Shown: positions 14,570 through 23,639, counted from the stretch's first letter. The stretch is 26,500 bases of DNA from an uncultured Clostridia bacterium (GCA_945949385.1 CAMFEL010000009.1:1-26500); one strand, 5' to 3'. Notes: a model not told the origin generated them from the sequence alone. Translations and numbers: made by a program.

Positions 14570-15691
14570 CTAAAATGAATAGCAGGGAGTCACAAGGGCA
14601 ATGGAAAACTCCTTTATTGCCTCCTCGTCCACAGTGATGTCCTCATAGTAGCTCTTGATTTTCTCACGGAATTTGTACTGATTTACACTGTCTTTGTAAG
14701 TGCTGTCGCCGTCGGTAGGGAAAAAGTCGGCGTTTTCGCTGCTTTTCCACGCACCCTCGTCAAGAGAAAGCCGCTTCAATATGTACGCTCCCGTGTCCGT
14801 CTCAAGGGAGGCGGTCTCTCCGATTTCCACCTCCGACGCGGCTTTTATAAGCTGATAGAACAGAAGATCGCTGTACTGCCGGGAGGCGGAATAATAGTAG
14901 CCGCCGCTGTATCCCTTAAACTCCGAATACTGCTCGTAAAGAGAGTCAAAGTCCTCACCTGAGGCAAGCTTTTCCTTGACCGATGCGACAGCGGCGTCCT
15001 TTTCTGCTTTTACGGAAGCCTCAAGATCCTCCGTCTTGTAATAGCCGTCATCGTCCGTGACCATATTTCCCTCGCTGTCGGTCACATACTGATAGGCGTT
15101 GTTTATGTATATAAGCTGAAAATGAACATAGTAGTCCTGATAATACTGCTCCAGCTCGTCGTCGGTCACAGCCTCCGCACCGCCGTCTCCGTACAGATAA
15201 TCGTAGACCTTGGTAAGCTTTGATTCTTCCCTGTAAATCTGCTCCAGTAATGAAAGATTTATGCCGTACTCGCCCAGCACCGTATTCATGGTGCTTTTGC
15301 TTCCGTCGGCGTATTCCTTTACAAGATCCTTCACATAGTCTGAAATGCTGTCTGTTTCATCTTTGTCAAGAGAAAGTCCGTAATCGTCAAACAGCTTCAT
15401 GCCCACAAGATTTGTTTTGATGCTGTCAAGAGTAAGCTCATCGAAATACTCGGCGGCAGTCTTTCCCTCGGTAAGCTCGCTCTGCCAGTATTCGTCCGTG
15501 TTTTCAACATCCTCGTACTTGGAAATATAGCCGCCCTTTGCGCCGGACGCCCAGTAGTGGTACATGGCGGCGGTAACGCTGTGACCGTCAAGGGTCATAA
15601 CGGCAGGGGTGCTGTCGCCGCAGGCGGTAACTGCAAGTGTGCAGATAAGCACAGCGGCGCAAAGCAGGAGGGATACGGTTTTCTTTTTCAT
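14570..15691 (-). CDS. Parvulin-like peptidyl-prolyl isomerase / PrsA-like foldase lipoprotein
   Basis: The 373-residue protein begins MKKKTVSLLLCAAVL with a lipoprotein signal ending in the lipobox LAVTAC, so it is probably anchored on the outer face of the membrane with Cys20-25 lipidated. A SurA/PrsA-type N-terminal helical domain follows; the ~200-330 region (DEELEQYYQDYYVHFQLIYI, then KEKLASGEDFDSLYEQYS, ending in GAYILKRLS) resembles a parvulin domain but is degenerate, so it may be only a chaperone. An in-frame ATG at 15712 would add seven residues; neither start has a strong ribosome site. A prsA-like gene after mfd is common in Firmicutes and supports the call. Confidence 0.85.
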   Translation of the reverse strand: MKKKTVSLLLCAAVLICTLAVTACGDSTPAVMTLDGHSVTAAMYHYWASGAKGGYISKYEDVENTDEYWQSELTEGKTAAEYFDELTLDSIKTNLVGMKLFDDYGLSLDKDETDSISDYVKDLVKEYADGSKSTMNTVLGEYGINLSLLEQIYREESKLTKVYDYLYGDGGAEAVTDDELEQYYQDYYVHFQLIYINNAYQYVTDSEGNMVTDDDGYYKTEDLEASVKAEKDAAVASVKEKLASGEDFDSLYEQYSEFKGYSGGYYYSASRQYSDLLFYQLIKAASEVEIGETASLETDTGAYILKRLSLDEGAWKSSENADFFPTDGDSTYKDSVNQYKFREKIKSYYEDITVDEEAIKEFSIALVTPCYSF

Positions 15692-15819
15692 ATTCCTGAC
15701 CATTTCTTTCATATTATTGAGTAAATAAGCAGTATTATAATATTTCCGCGCCGGAGATACGGGCGTTTTTTATATTTTAGTACCGCAGGGCGCGGATTTT
15801 GTTAATATTCTGATAACTT

Positions 15820-18800
15820 TTACGCTTTTGAGGCGGAAATATAATCCGTCAGAAAGTCTGCGGCGCGATCGGAGGCGGGAGTGCCCTTGACTTTCTTCAG
15901 AATTACGGCAGCGGGGGAGCCGGGAGTGACCCGCACGGCGCCTTTGTATTTTTCTCCCAGCGCGCTGACGGCACCCAGATCCGGCAGGGGAGCGCTCATG
16001 AATATGTCCTTTTCTCTCTCCTCCACCTTGGTGATACCGCAGGAGCGCGCCAGACCGCGCACAAGAGCGATGCGGCACAGATTCATGGCGGCGCGGGGCG
16101 GCTCGCCGAAGCGGTCGCAAAGCTCGTCTATCATATCGGAGAAATCCTCCTCGCACTGTATGCGTGCGATCTTTTTGTACATTTCCATACGCTGAGCAGA
16201 ATCGCGCACATAGCTCTTGGGCAGATTTGCGTCGCAGTTCATAACAACGGCGCAGTCGGCACTTTTTTCCTTTGCCTCTCCTTTTTCCTCAAGCACCGCT
16301 TCCTCCAGAAGCTTTATATACATATCGTAGCCTACGGCTTCCATATGCCCGTGCTGCTGACTGCCCAGAAGATTGCCGGCTCCGCGTATTTCCAGATCCC
16401 TGAGAGCTATTTTGAAGCCTGCGCCGAAAGCGGCGTATTCCTTCATGGCTCTCAGGCGCTTTTCAGCCACCTCCGAAAGCTGTTTCATCTTCGGATAGGT
16501 AAAATAAGCGTAGGCGCGGCGGCTGCTTCTGCCCACCCGTCCCCGTATCTGATGAAGCTGAGAAAGGCCGAAGCGGTCGGCATTTTCTATAATAAGGGTG
16601 TTTGCGTTTGGCACATCCACTCCCGTCTCAATAATGGTTGTGCATACGAGTACATCCACCTCGCCCCGCACCAGTGCCGCCCAGATGTCCTCAAGCTCAT
16701 CCTTGTCCATACGCCCGTGAGCCACGGCGATGCGGGCATCGGGTAGCTCCCGTGACAGCTTGGCGCTGAGAGTATACAGATATTCAATGTCATTGTTGAG
16801 ATAGAATACCTGTCCTCCGCGCCTCAGCTCGCGGCGTATAGCCTCGGCAATAACGGCGTCGTCGTGCTCCATAACATATGTCTGCACCGGGGAGCGCAGA
16901 CCGGGCACATCGTCCAGTATGCTCATATCCATAATGCCGCCCATAGCCATATTCAGCGTACGCGGTATGGGAGTTGCGGTAAGTGTCAGAATATCCGCGC
17001 CGATGGCAAGCTCTTTCAGTTTGTCCTTCTGCGCCACACCGAAGCGCTGCTCCTCGTCAATGATAACGAGTCCCAGATCGTGAAACTCAATATCAGAGGA
17101 TATAATGCGGTGGGTTCCGATAACGATGTCGGTTTCCCCGCGCCGCAGCTTTCGCAGAGATACGGTCTGCTGAGCCTTGGTGCGAAAGCGGGATAGCATA
17201 TCAATTGTAACGGGAAAACCGCGGAAACGGCTCAGCGCCGTCTGGTAGTGCTGATAGGCAAGAATGGTGGTAGGCACCAGTATGGCGACCTGCTTGCCGC
17301 CCTCCACAGCCTTGAAAGCGGCGCGAAGAGCCACCTCCGTCTTGCCGTAGCCCACATCTCCGCACAGAATACGCTCCATGGGGTAGGGCGCCTCCATATC
17401 CCGCCTTATGTCCTCCGCGCCGGCAAGCTGGCTGTCCGTCTCCTCATATTCAAATGCATCGGCAAACTGCCCCGTCATATCGTCGTCGGGAGGAAATGCT
17501 ATACCCTTTGCTCGGCGCCGTCTGGCGTAAAGCTCAATAAGCTCCTTTGCCATTTCCTTGGCGTCCGCACTGGCGCGGCTCTTGGCACGGTTCCAATCCG
17601 CGCCGCCCATTTTGGAAAGCTTCACATTTCCGTCGCTTCCCGCGCCTATGTATTTCGATACCAAATCAAGCTGATCCACAGGCAGGAAAAGCCGATCGGT
17701 GCCGGCATATTTAATCTTTACATAATCGCGCTCCGAGCCGTCAACGGTCAGCGTCTCAATGCCCATAAACTGACCTATGCCGTACGCCTCGTGAACCACG
17801 AAATCGCCTGCTTCAAGGTCGCTGTACGACATAATACTGCGGGTCTTTGACTTATGCTTTCTGCCGCGGTGACGGCTGAGAATACGGGCGGCCCCGGCGG
17901 AAGTGCCGGAATAATTCAGCCAAGCAAAGCGGGAGCTTATAAGCTCAAAGCCTGACAGTCCCTCGCCGTACAGCAGAGCCACGGGGAACTGCCTGTTTTC
18001 TCCGCGGACAAAAAACTCCGTCCCGGCCTTGCACACGGCAGCGGCATAGCCCTTGTCGGACAGCATTTTAGCTATCTCTCCCGCCTCGGTCTCATTTGCG
18101 CACAGCATAGCGCAGCGGTACCCGCCGCCGACAAAGCCGGAAAGATCCTCGAGCATAAGGGCGGTGTTGCCGCCGTAGGGAGGAATGTGACGGGTCTGAA
18201 AATTGAATTCCGCTCCGATTCTCAATCCCGGATGGCTTTTTGCAAAGGGGTCAAGGAGTATGCCCGGCATAACGCCGAGAGCCTTTTCCACCCGTTCAAA
18301 AGGGTTGATATAAACGCCGCCGGACTTTGAGCCGTACAGCTCGCCCGCCGCCGTCATGTCAGCCACGGTCTGCATGGTAAGCTGCCCCGCGGCCGTTGCC
18401 CTGTCCCGCACCGCCGAGGAATCGCTTAGTATGCAAAGCCCGTCAAAGTAGTCGAACAAACAGTCGGCGTCGGGGTAAATAAGGGGCAGATATTTGTCCG
18501 CAAAGCCCACATCGGCCGAGTTTTTTATAAGCGCCTGCTCCTGCATAAGGGTCTGAACGGCGTGCATATCGGCGTCGTCCCGCTTCGACAGCAGGCGAAG
18601 CTGTTTTTCGCAGGCGTTGAAAACCGCCTCTCTCCGGTCGTCCGTCAGTATGACCTCATGAGCGGGAGGGATAAGCACCGTCTGTGTCACAGGCTCCGAA
18701 AAGCGCTGAGTAGCAGGGTCAAAGGTGCCCATTCTGTCTATTTCATCACCGAACAGTTCTATTCTGAGAGGGGCGTCGGAAGGAGGAAAAATGTCTATGA

Positions 18801-19365
18801 TTCCGCCGCGAACCGTAAACTGACCGGGGCCCTCCACCAGCTCCACATTAGTATATCCTCCTGCGCACAGCACTGAGGTAAGACGGTCAAGATCGAGAGG
18901 GCGGGACGGATCTGCGGAAAAGGAAAGATGTATAAGCTCCTCCGGCGGCACCGTTACCTGAAGTGCCGCTTCCGCAGTCGCGCAAACTGCCATAGGCTCG
19001 TCGCCGAACAAGAGTCGGGACAGAACCGCAAGCCGCCGATGCTCCCAATCTCTTGATGAAGTGGTAATGTTGAAGCCGTAATCGCGCGCAGGAAAATGGC
19101 AGGCGCTGACTCCTTGAGAACTCAGCAGCTCTGCCTCGTCAGCCGCCTCTTTTTCGGAGGGGAAAAGCATAAGCACCCGCCGTCCGCTCATTGTTTCGTC
19201 CTCGGCAAGAGCAGTCAGCAGCAGGGGAGAGGCTCCCTCACACAGCCCGGTAACGGAAAAAGGACGCGGAGAAGCCTGCCTTGCGGCGTCGGCCAGCGCG
19301 TCTTTGAGAGCGCGGTATTCGCGGCTCTCGCGCATTATTGAAAGTAAAAGTTTTTCGTTGTTCAT
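15820..19365 (-). CDS. mfd: Transcription-repair coupling factor Mfd
   Basis: The 1181-residue ATP-dependent DNA translocase removes RNA polymerase stalled at lesions and recruits UvrA. In order: UvrB-like N-terminal region with LMLFPSEKEAADEAELL, the RNA polymerase interaction domain from about residue 512 (DLEAGDFVVHEAYGIGQF), helicase motifs with Walker A GDVGYGKTE (Lys near 675), the DEEQRFGV box near 770, LTATPIPRTLNMA, IETGVDVPNANT and QIRGRVGRS, and the C-terminal TRCF domain. Length is normal (about 1150-1180). It lies 35 bases after pth in the same direction; pth-mfd is a conserved Firmicutes pair. Confidence 0.98.
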   Translation of the reverse strand: MNNEKLLLSIMRESREYRALKDALADAARQASPRPFSVTGLCEGASPLLLTALAEDETMSGRRVLMLFPSEKEAADEAELLSSQGVSACHFPARDYGFNITTSSRDWEHRRLAVLSRLLFGDEPMAVCATAEAALQVTVPPEELIHLSFSADPSRPLDLDRLTSVLCAGGYTNVELVEGPGQFTVRGGIIDIFPPSDAPLRIELFGDEIDRMGTFDPATQRFSEPVTQTVLIPPAHEVILTDDRREAVFNACEKQLRLLSKRDDADMHAVQTLMQEQALIKNSADVGFADKYLPLIYPDADCLFDYFDGLCILSDSSAVRDRATAAGQLTMQTVADMTAAGELYGSKSGGVYINPFERVEKALGVMPGILLDPFAKSHPGLRIGAEFNFQTRHIPPYGGNTALMLEDLSGFVGGGYRCAMLCANETEAGEIAKMLSDKGYAAAVCKAGTEFFVRGENRQFPVALLYGEGLSGFELISSRFAWLNYSGTSAGAARILSRHRGRKHKSKTRSIMSYSDLEAGDFVVHEAYGIGQFMGIETLTVDGSERDYVKIKYAGTDRLFLPVDQLDLVSKYIGAGSDGNVKLSKMGGADWNRAKSRASADAKEMAKELIELYARRRRAKGIAFPPDDDMTGQFADAFEYEETDSQLAGAEDIRRDMEAPYPMERILCGDVGYGKTEVALRAAFKAVEGGKQVAILVPTTILAYQHYQTALSRFRGFPVTIDMLSRFRTKAQQTVSLRKLRRGETDIVIGTHRIISSDIEFHDLGLVIIDEEQRFGVAQKDKLKELAIGADILTLTATPIPRTLNMAMGGIMDMSILDDVPGLRSPVQTYVMEHDDAVIAEAIRRELRRGGQVFYLNNDIEYLYTLSAKLSRELPDARIAVAHGRMDKDELEDIWAALVRGEVDVLVCTTIIETGVDVPNANTLIIENADRFGLSQLHQIRGRVGRSSRRAYAYFTYPKMKQLSEVAEKRLRAMKEYAAFGAGFKIALRDLEIRGAGNLLGSQQHGHMEAVGYDMYIKLLEEAVLEEKGEAKEKSADCAVVMNCDANLPKSYVRDSAQRMEMYKKIARIQCEEDFSDMIDELCDRFGEPPRAAMNLCRIALVRGLARSCGITKVEEREKDIFMSAPLPDLGAVSALGEKYKGAVRVTPGSPAAVILKKVKGTPASDRAADFLTDYISASKA

Positions 19366-19400
19366 ATATGAAGCACCGTTTTTTTGTTTGTAAGTGCGGT

Positions 19401-20042
19401 TCAGTCAGTATGAGGGCGCATACCGTTGTATTTGCCCATTGCCTCGTCGGTTTTTCCCTCAATTATAAGGCGCACAGCGTCTGCGCAGGCGCCGAGACAG
19501 GGTTCCATTGTTTCACAGTCGCTTTTTGTAAAGCGCGACAGCACCCAATCCTTCATATCATAGCCCTCCGGCTTTTTGCCCACGCCTATGCGTATGCGGG
19601 GAAAAGCGTCGTCGGAAAGCTTGTAAATAATGTCATAAAGTCCCTTCTGCCCGCCGTCGGAGCCGCCGGAGCGTATACGCATACGCCCCAGATCGAGATT
19701 TACGTCGTCGCTTATTACAATAATACGGGAAACAGGTATACTGTAATACTGCGCCGCGTCGCGCACGGCGTTGCCGGACAGGTTCATATAGGTCTGCGGC
19801 TTCATTATAAGCACGCTGTGCCCCCCTATTTCCGCTCTGCCGCAAAGGGCGGAAAAACGGGAGCGGCGGCAGTCTGTACCCAGGTCTGCGCAAACGCGGT
19901 CAACCGCCATAAATCCGGCGTTGTGACGCGTGGCGGCGTATTGCCCGCCGGGATTCCCAAGTCCCGCCAGAATATAATCGGGTTTCCCCACAGGCTCCTC
20001 TTTTTTGGATATTTTACGGAAAAGTTCAAAAATGTCAGCCAC
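19401..20042 (-). CDS. pth: Peptidyl-tRNA hydrolase
   Basis: The 213-residue enzyme frees tRNA from prematurely released peptidyl-tRNA. Signatures: GLGNPGGQYAATRHNAGF near residues 27-44 with catalytic His40 and Asn30, MKPQTYMNLSG, SDDVNLDLGRMRIR and GGSDGGQKGL, then RIRIGVGKKPEG. The GTG at 20042 is chosen because AGAGG lies 6 bases upstream and the product begins like homologues (MADIFELFRK). A TTG at 20072 would add ten basic residues and lacks a ribosome site. It is the first gene of the minus-strand cluster and has its own promoter. Confidence 0.96.
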   Translation of the reverse strand: MADIFELFRKISKKEEPVGKPDYILAGLGNPGGQYAATRHNAGFMAVDRVCADLGTDCRRSRFSALCGRAEIGGHSVLIMKPQTYMNLSGNAVRDAAQYYSIPVSRIIVISDDVNLDLGRMRIRSGGSDGGQKGLYDIIYKLSDDAFPRIRIGVGKKPEGYDMKDWVLSRFTKSDCETMEPCLGACADAVRLIIEGKTDEAMGKYNGMRPHTD

Positions 20043-20128
20043 TGCACGCCTCTTTCTCCAATGTCCCCGCAAACGGCAAAACCCCGTCGAAGCCGGCGGG
20101 TAGGGGAATATGATTATTTCTTTTGTAT

Positions 20129-20157
20129 ATTGTACCGCTTTTTTTGAAAATTTGCAA
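20129..20157 (-). promoter_or_regulatory. Candidate sigma-A promoter of pth-mfd-foldase-nadE
   Basis: On the minus strand TTGCAA (20152-20157) and TACAAT (20129-20134) are 17 bases apart. Transcription would begin near 20122, with a GC-rich ~80-base leader before pth. Confidence 0.65.
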
Positions 20158-20210
20158 CAGTTTTGCGCGACTATGGAAGAATTTGCACAGAAATGTTCAC
20201 ATATTTACTA

Positions 20211-20238
20211 TTGTATTCGCCGGGAAAAGCATTATAAT
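20211..20238 (+). promoter_or_regulatory. Candidate sigma-A promoter of the sortase gene
   Basis: TTGTAT (20211-20216) and TATAAT (20233-20238) are 16 bases apart. The predicted start near 20245 leaves a ~47-base leader ending in GGAGG (20280-20284). Confidence 0.6.
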
Positions 20239-20291
20239 TATTATGTAAGACAGAAATTTTCAGAAAAAATTCAAAAAAAGGAGGCATATCC

Positions 20292-21758
20292 GTGTCAAAG
20301 AAAAAGAAAAAGAAGAACAGCGCCGCTGCAAAAAAGAACAGCGGTGCAAATAAAAAAGCCGACCGCGCCTCCGAAAAGCTGTCACGCACAGAGCTTGCCG
20401 TTAAAACGGAGACAGAAGCCGCAACAGACATAAACGATACTGCATTGAACGAAGCGGAAACTGCGGAAAAAGCCGTATGCGAAACAGCCTCCGATGCGGC
20501 AGAGTGTCCCGGAATAAATGCTGCCGAAAATACCGACCCCGGTGAAGGTGAGCAGGTCTCCGATGCCTGCGAGGTCTCCGAAGACTCCGAGGAATCCGAG
20601 GACTCCGAAGAGGAAGACCCCCTTGAAGCGCAGGCGCTTACCGCAGCCCCCGATGTAGAGATTCCCCGAGACCCCCAGTTTTCGGAGGAGGATTTCAGAC
20701 TTTCCGCCGAAGCCTTAACCGCGGAGGATATAGAAATGAATTTCAAGCTAAGAAACAAAGATGAAAACACGGCTGCTGCAGCTCCCGCAGAAGCCGAAAA
20801 AGCGAATGTCACCGACGGTGCCGCGCCTGAAAAATCCGTCGGCACGGGCAAGAAAAAATCCGGCAAAAAAAAGCGCGGCGCTGCGGAAAATATCCTGCAG
20901 CTTGCCCTGCTGACTGTGTTTGCGGCGGTGGCAATTGTCTGCGTCGTAATGCTTGTTAAGAATATCAAGGGCAAAATAGACGGCGCCGATGTGTATAATA
21001 ACGCCGAGTTCAGCCCCTTTGTTATCGGCAACGAATCGGTTAACTCCTTCAACCATCCCACCGCCCTTGCAATGATAGGCGGCGACACCCCCATGCTCTC
21101 CCTGTACGACCGTATCGCGGCGGGCAAGAGCGCAGGCAACAGCAGCTCCGACAACGCCTATGCCGAAAAGCTTACAGCCATGAAAGCAAGCCTTACCGCA
21201 CTGAAAGCGAAAAACCCGGATGTTTACGGCTGGATTTATGTGGAGGGCACCACCATAGACCACCCCATCATGCGCGGCAGCGACAACGATTATTATCTCA
21301 ATCACGCTTATACGGGCGAGGCTCTGCCCATAGGCTCCATATTCCTTGATTACAATACCAAGGATACTCTCACCGACAACTTTAACGCCGTAATATACGG
21401 ACATAATGTTGTGGCGGTTTCGGGCAGTAAAAGCTCCATGTTCCACGATGTGACAAAGTTTCTGGATGCGGACTTTTTTAACAGCAATAAAATATACATA
21501 TATACCATGGACGGCGTGTTCATATACAAGGCGGTATCAATCTACCCCACCACCGCCGACTATTTCTACTACCGCACGGAGTTCCCCAACGAGACCTCGT
21601 TTCTGAAGTTTGCAAACGAAATGGTGGCAAATTCAAAGGTGCCAAGCGGCGAGACTTTTTCCTCGGGAGATACCATGATAACCCTGTCCACCTGCACAAA
21701 CGGAGCCTCCGACGGCCGTTATGCCCTGCACGCAAAGCTTGTGGAGGTTATAAAATGA
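20292..21758 (+). CDS. Class B sortase with long acidic cytoplasmic N-terminus
   Basis: The C-terminal ~200 residues are a class B sortase, a membrane cysteine transpeptidase that attaches surface proteins to the wall or assembles pili. Catalytic residues are visible: His371 in IYGHN, Cys468 in LSTCT and Arg476 in DGRYALHAKL; the entry NPDVYGWIYVEGTTIDHPIM is typical of SrtB. A single membrane segment lies at residues ~201-225. The preceding 200 residues are unusual: a Lys-rich start (KKKKKK), a long acidic low-complexity region rich in Glu, Ala and Asp with a Ser-Glu-Asp run (EDSEESEDSEEED), then a second basic patch before the membrane. The GTG start has GGAGG 7 bases upstream. No obvious sorting-signal substrate is encoded in the window. 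Confidence 0.92.
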   Translation: MSKKKKKKNSAAAKKNSGANKKADRASEKLSRTELAVKTETEAATDINDTALNEAETAEKAVCETASDAAECPGINAAENTDPGEGEQVSDACEVSEDSEESEDSEEEDPLEAQALTAAPDVEIPRDPQFSEEDFRLSAEALTAEDIEMNFKLRNKDENTAAAAPAEAEKANVTDGAAPEKSVGTGKKKSGKKKRGAAENILQLALLTVFAAVAIVCVVMLVKNIKGKIDGADVYNNAEFSPFVIGNESVNSFNHPTALAMIGGDTPMLSLYDRIAAGKSAGNSSSDNAYAEKLTAMKASLTALKAKNPDVYGWIYVEGTTIDHPIMRGSDNDYYLNHAYTGEALPIGSIFLDYNTKDTLTDNFNAVIYGHNVVAVSGSKSSMFHDVTKFLDADFFNSNKIYIYTMDGVFIYKAVSIYPTTADYFYYRTEFPNETSFLKFANEMVANSKVPSGETFSSGDTMITLSTCTNGASDGRYALHAKLVEVIK

Positions 21759-22669
21759 CGGAGCAGAGTGCAGGCGTGCTTTGCTGTCCCGTCTGCGGCG
21801 CGGGTATGAAAACTGCGGAAAAAATCCTGTACTGCACGGGAGAGAGAAAGCATTGCTACGACATTGCCTCCTCGGGGTACATAAATCTGCTGCCTCCGGG
21901 AAAAGCGTCCAACGCAAAAACGGGAGACGACAGGCGTATGCTGAGAGCGCGCAGCGCTTTTCTCGACACGGGCGCATACGAAAAGTTTTCAGCCGAAGCG
22001 GCAAGGCTTATAAAAGAACAGCTTGACGGCGCAGGCATAAAAAACAACTCAGGTAGCTCAAAAGAAAAAAGCGCCGTGTTCGTTGACGCAGGCTGCGGCG
22101 AGGGGTATCATACACTGAATATCGCCCGCTGCCTTGCAGAAAACGGAATCAGCCCCGTCCCCGTAGGACTTGAAGCCTCAAAATACGGCGCCGAAAAGGC
22201 GGCGAAAAGGGCAAAAGCCGCAGGGGATATAGGGAAGGGCGCAGTTTTTGCAGCGGCGAATATTTTCGCAATGCCCCTGAAAAGCGGCTGCGCCGACGCC
22301 GTAGTCAGTATGTTTGCCCCCGCGCCCGACGCAGAGGCGGCAAGAGTGCTTAAAGACGGGGGATTTCTCATAGTCTGCTCCTCCGGCAGCCGCCATTTGT
22401 GGGAGCTGCGGCAGGTGCTGTACGGTGAGCCCAGACTGTCGCCTCCGCTGTCAAGAGTGCCGGAGGGCTTTGAGCTGTGCGCGACTTCCTCCTGCTCATT
22501 TCGGCTTGAGCTTCAAAACCGCGAGGAAATAGGCGCTTTGTTTGAAATGACTCCGTTTTTCTTCCGATGTCCGAGAGAGGGCAGGGAGCGTCTCTTGTCA
22601 CTTGACAGCCTCAGCGTCGGTGCCGAGGCTGAATATAAAGTGTATAAAAAGGCATATAATAGCATATAA
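21755..22669 (+). CDS. RlmA-type 23S rRNA (guanine-N1)-methyltransferase
   Basis: The 304-residue protein matches the RlmA family, which methylates N1 of G745 or G748 in helix 35 of 23S rRNA; the Gram-positive branch includes the tylosin-resistance enzyme TlrB. An N-terminal zinc site has Cys11, Cys14, Cys27 and His33 (or Cys34), followed by the family hallmark YDIASSGYINLLPP. The S-adenosylmethionine loop VDAGCGEGYHT is near residues 110-120. The ATG overlaps the sortase stop codon (ATGA), with GGAGG upstream, so translation is probably coupled. Whether the target is G745 or G748 cannot be read from the sequence. Confidence 0.92.
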   Translation: MTEQSAGVLCCPVCGAGMKTAEKILYCTGERKHCYDIASSGYINLLPPGKASNAKTGDDRRMLRARSAFLDTGAYEKFSAEAARLIKEQLDGAGIKNNSGSSKEKSAVFVDAGCGEGYHTLNIARCLAENGISPVPVGLEASKYGAEKAAKRAKAAGDIGKGAVFAAANIFAMPLKSGCADAVVSMFAPAPDAEAARVLKDGGFLIVCSSGSRHLWELRQVLYGEPRLSPPLSRVPEGFELCATSSCSFRLELQNREEIGALFEMTPFFFRCPREGRERLLSLDSLSVGAEAEYKVYKKAYNSI

Positions 22670-22784
22670 TTAACCGATTAACGAAAGCAAAGAAAAGCCG
22701 GAAAGCATCGGTTTGCCGCCCGTCGGCAAGTATTTTCGCACCGGCGGAGAAAAGCGGACAGAAAGCGAACAGAAAGCGTATATT

Positions 22785-23510
22785 ATGAAGATATCAGTAT
22801 GCATACCCATGTATAACGAAAGCGAGATCTGCCGTGAGGCGGCGGATCGGCTTTTTCGCGCCATGGAGGAGCGGCGGCGGGAGTACGACTACGAGGTCAT
22901 ATTCTGCGATGACGGCTCCGGGGACGGCACGGCTGAAATACTGCGGGAACATATAGCTGACAGCGGATATAAGAATCTGCGGGTCATCGGATATGAGAAC
23001 AACCGCGGCAAGGGAGCCGCCGTGCGCGAGGCGGTACTGCATACGGACGGAGATTGCGTGGTATACACGGACTGCGACCTTGCTTACGGCACCGATGTGA
23101 TATTCACGGCGGCAGAGCTTACAGCGGGCGGAGCGGCTTTTGCAGTGGGCTCCAGAAATCTTGACTCCGACGGCTACGGCGAGTATACTCCCTTGAGACG
23201 CGCCGCCTCGAAAATATATATCAAAGTGATAGCGCTGTGCGCGGGCTTTCGCCTGTCCGATTCCCAGTGCGGCTTCAAGGCATTTGACGGAGACACGGCA
23301 AGACGGATTTTTTCTCTTTGCACCACGGACGGCTTTTCCTTTGACCTTGAGGTTATAAAAATCGCTCAAAAAATGGGCGTGAAAATATGTGAAATGCCCG
23401 TTAAGGTGCTGAATCACCGCGCTTCGAAAATACACCTTGCCCGCGACGCGGTAAAAATGCTTTCCGATGTCCGCAAAATCAGAAAAAAGGTGAAAAAGCT
23501 GAATATATAA
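22785..23510 (+). CDS. Glycosyltransferase family 2, dolichyl/polyprenyl-phosphate sugar synthase-like
   Basis: The 241-residue protein is a GT-A fold glycosyltransferase of the DPM1/ALG5-like branch, which moves a sugar from a nucleotide donor to a lipid phosphate at the membrane. Motifs: SVCIPMYNES near residues 4-13, DDGSGDGT at 42-49, NRGKGAAVREAV near 73-84, the metal-binding DCD at 96-98, SQCGFKAFDGD and the C-terminal FDLEVIKIAQKMGVKICEMP. No membrane segment is visible, unlike longer bactoprenol glucosyltransferases. The ATG at 22785 is chosen because the conserved N-terminus starts there; a TTG at 22713 would add 24 unrelated residues. No strong ribosome site is seen, only a purine-rich direct repeat. 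Confidence 0.9.
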   Translation: MKISVCIPMYNESEICREAADRLFRAMEERRREYDYEVIFCDDGSGDGTAEILREHIADSGYKNLRVIGYENNRGKGAAVREAVLHTDGDCVVYTDCDLAYGTDVIFTAAELTAGGAAFAVGSRNLDSDGYGEYTPLRRAASKIYIKVIALCAGFRLSDSQCGFKAFDGDTARRIFSLCTTDGFSFDLEVIKIAQKMGVKICEMPVKVLNHRASKIHLARDAVKMLSDVRKIRKKVKKLNI

Positions 23511-23512
23511 AC

Positions 23513-23535
23513 GGATACGGGCATCGCCCGTATCC
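23513..23535 (+). other. Perfect 10-bp hairpin just after the GT2 gene
   Basis: GGATACGGGC and GCCCGTATCC surround an ATC loop, three bases after the GT2 stop. There is no T run behind it, so it is more likely an mRNA 3'-end stabiliser than a complete terminator; the real terminator probably is 23583-23626. Confidence 0.6.
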
Positions 23536-23582
23536 TGCAAAGCATATACTTTATATTAAAAAACATATATTCTTCAAAAACG

Positions 23583-23626
23583 AAAAAACAGCGAGGGCAG
23601 TTTATTCTGCCGCCTCGCTGTTTTTT
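23583..23626. terminator. Bidirectional terminator shared by GT2 gene and rnpB
   Basis: AAAAAACAGCGAG plus GGCAG pairs with CTGCC plus CTCGCTGTTTTTT with one unpaired base. A-run and T-run flank the stem on both sides, so it can stop transcripts from the plus strand (GT2) and the minus strand (RNase P RNA). Confidence 0.9.
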
Positions 23627-23639
23627 GCGTTTTTGTTTC

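Noticed and set aside
13732..14637. A 301-codon open frame opposite nadE
   Set aside because: It runs through the interspersed repeat and the complement of all NadE motifs; no independent coding signal.
20171..21154. A 327-codon Ser/Ala/Phe-rich open frame opposite the sortase N-terminus
   Set aside because: It is the mirror of the acidic Glu-Ala-Asp low-complexity region (GAA/GCC/TCC read backwards) and has no start signal.
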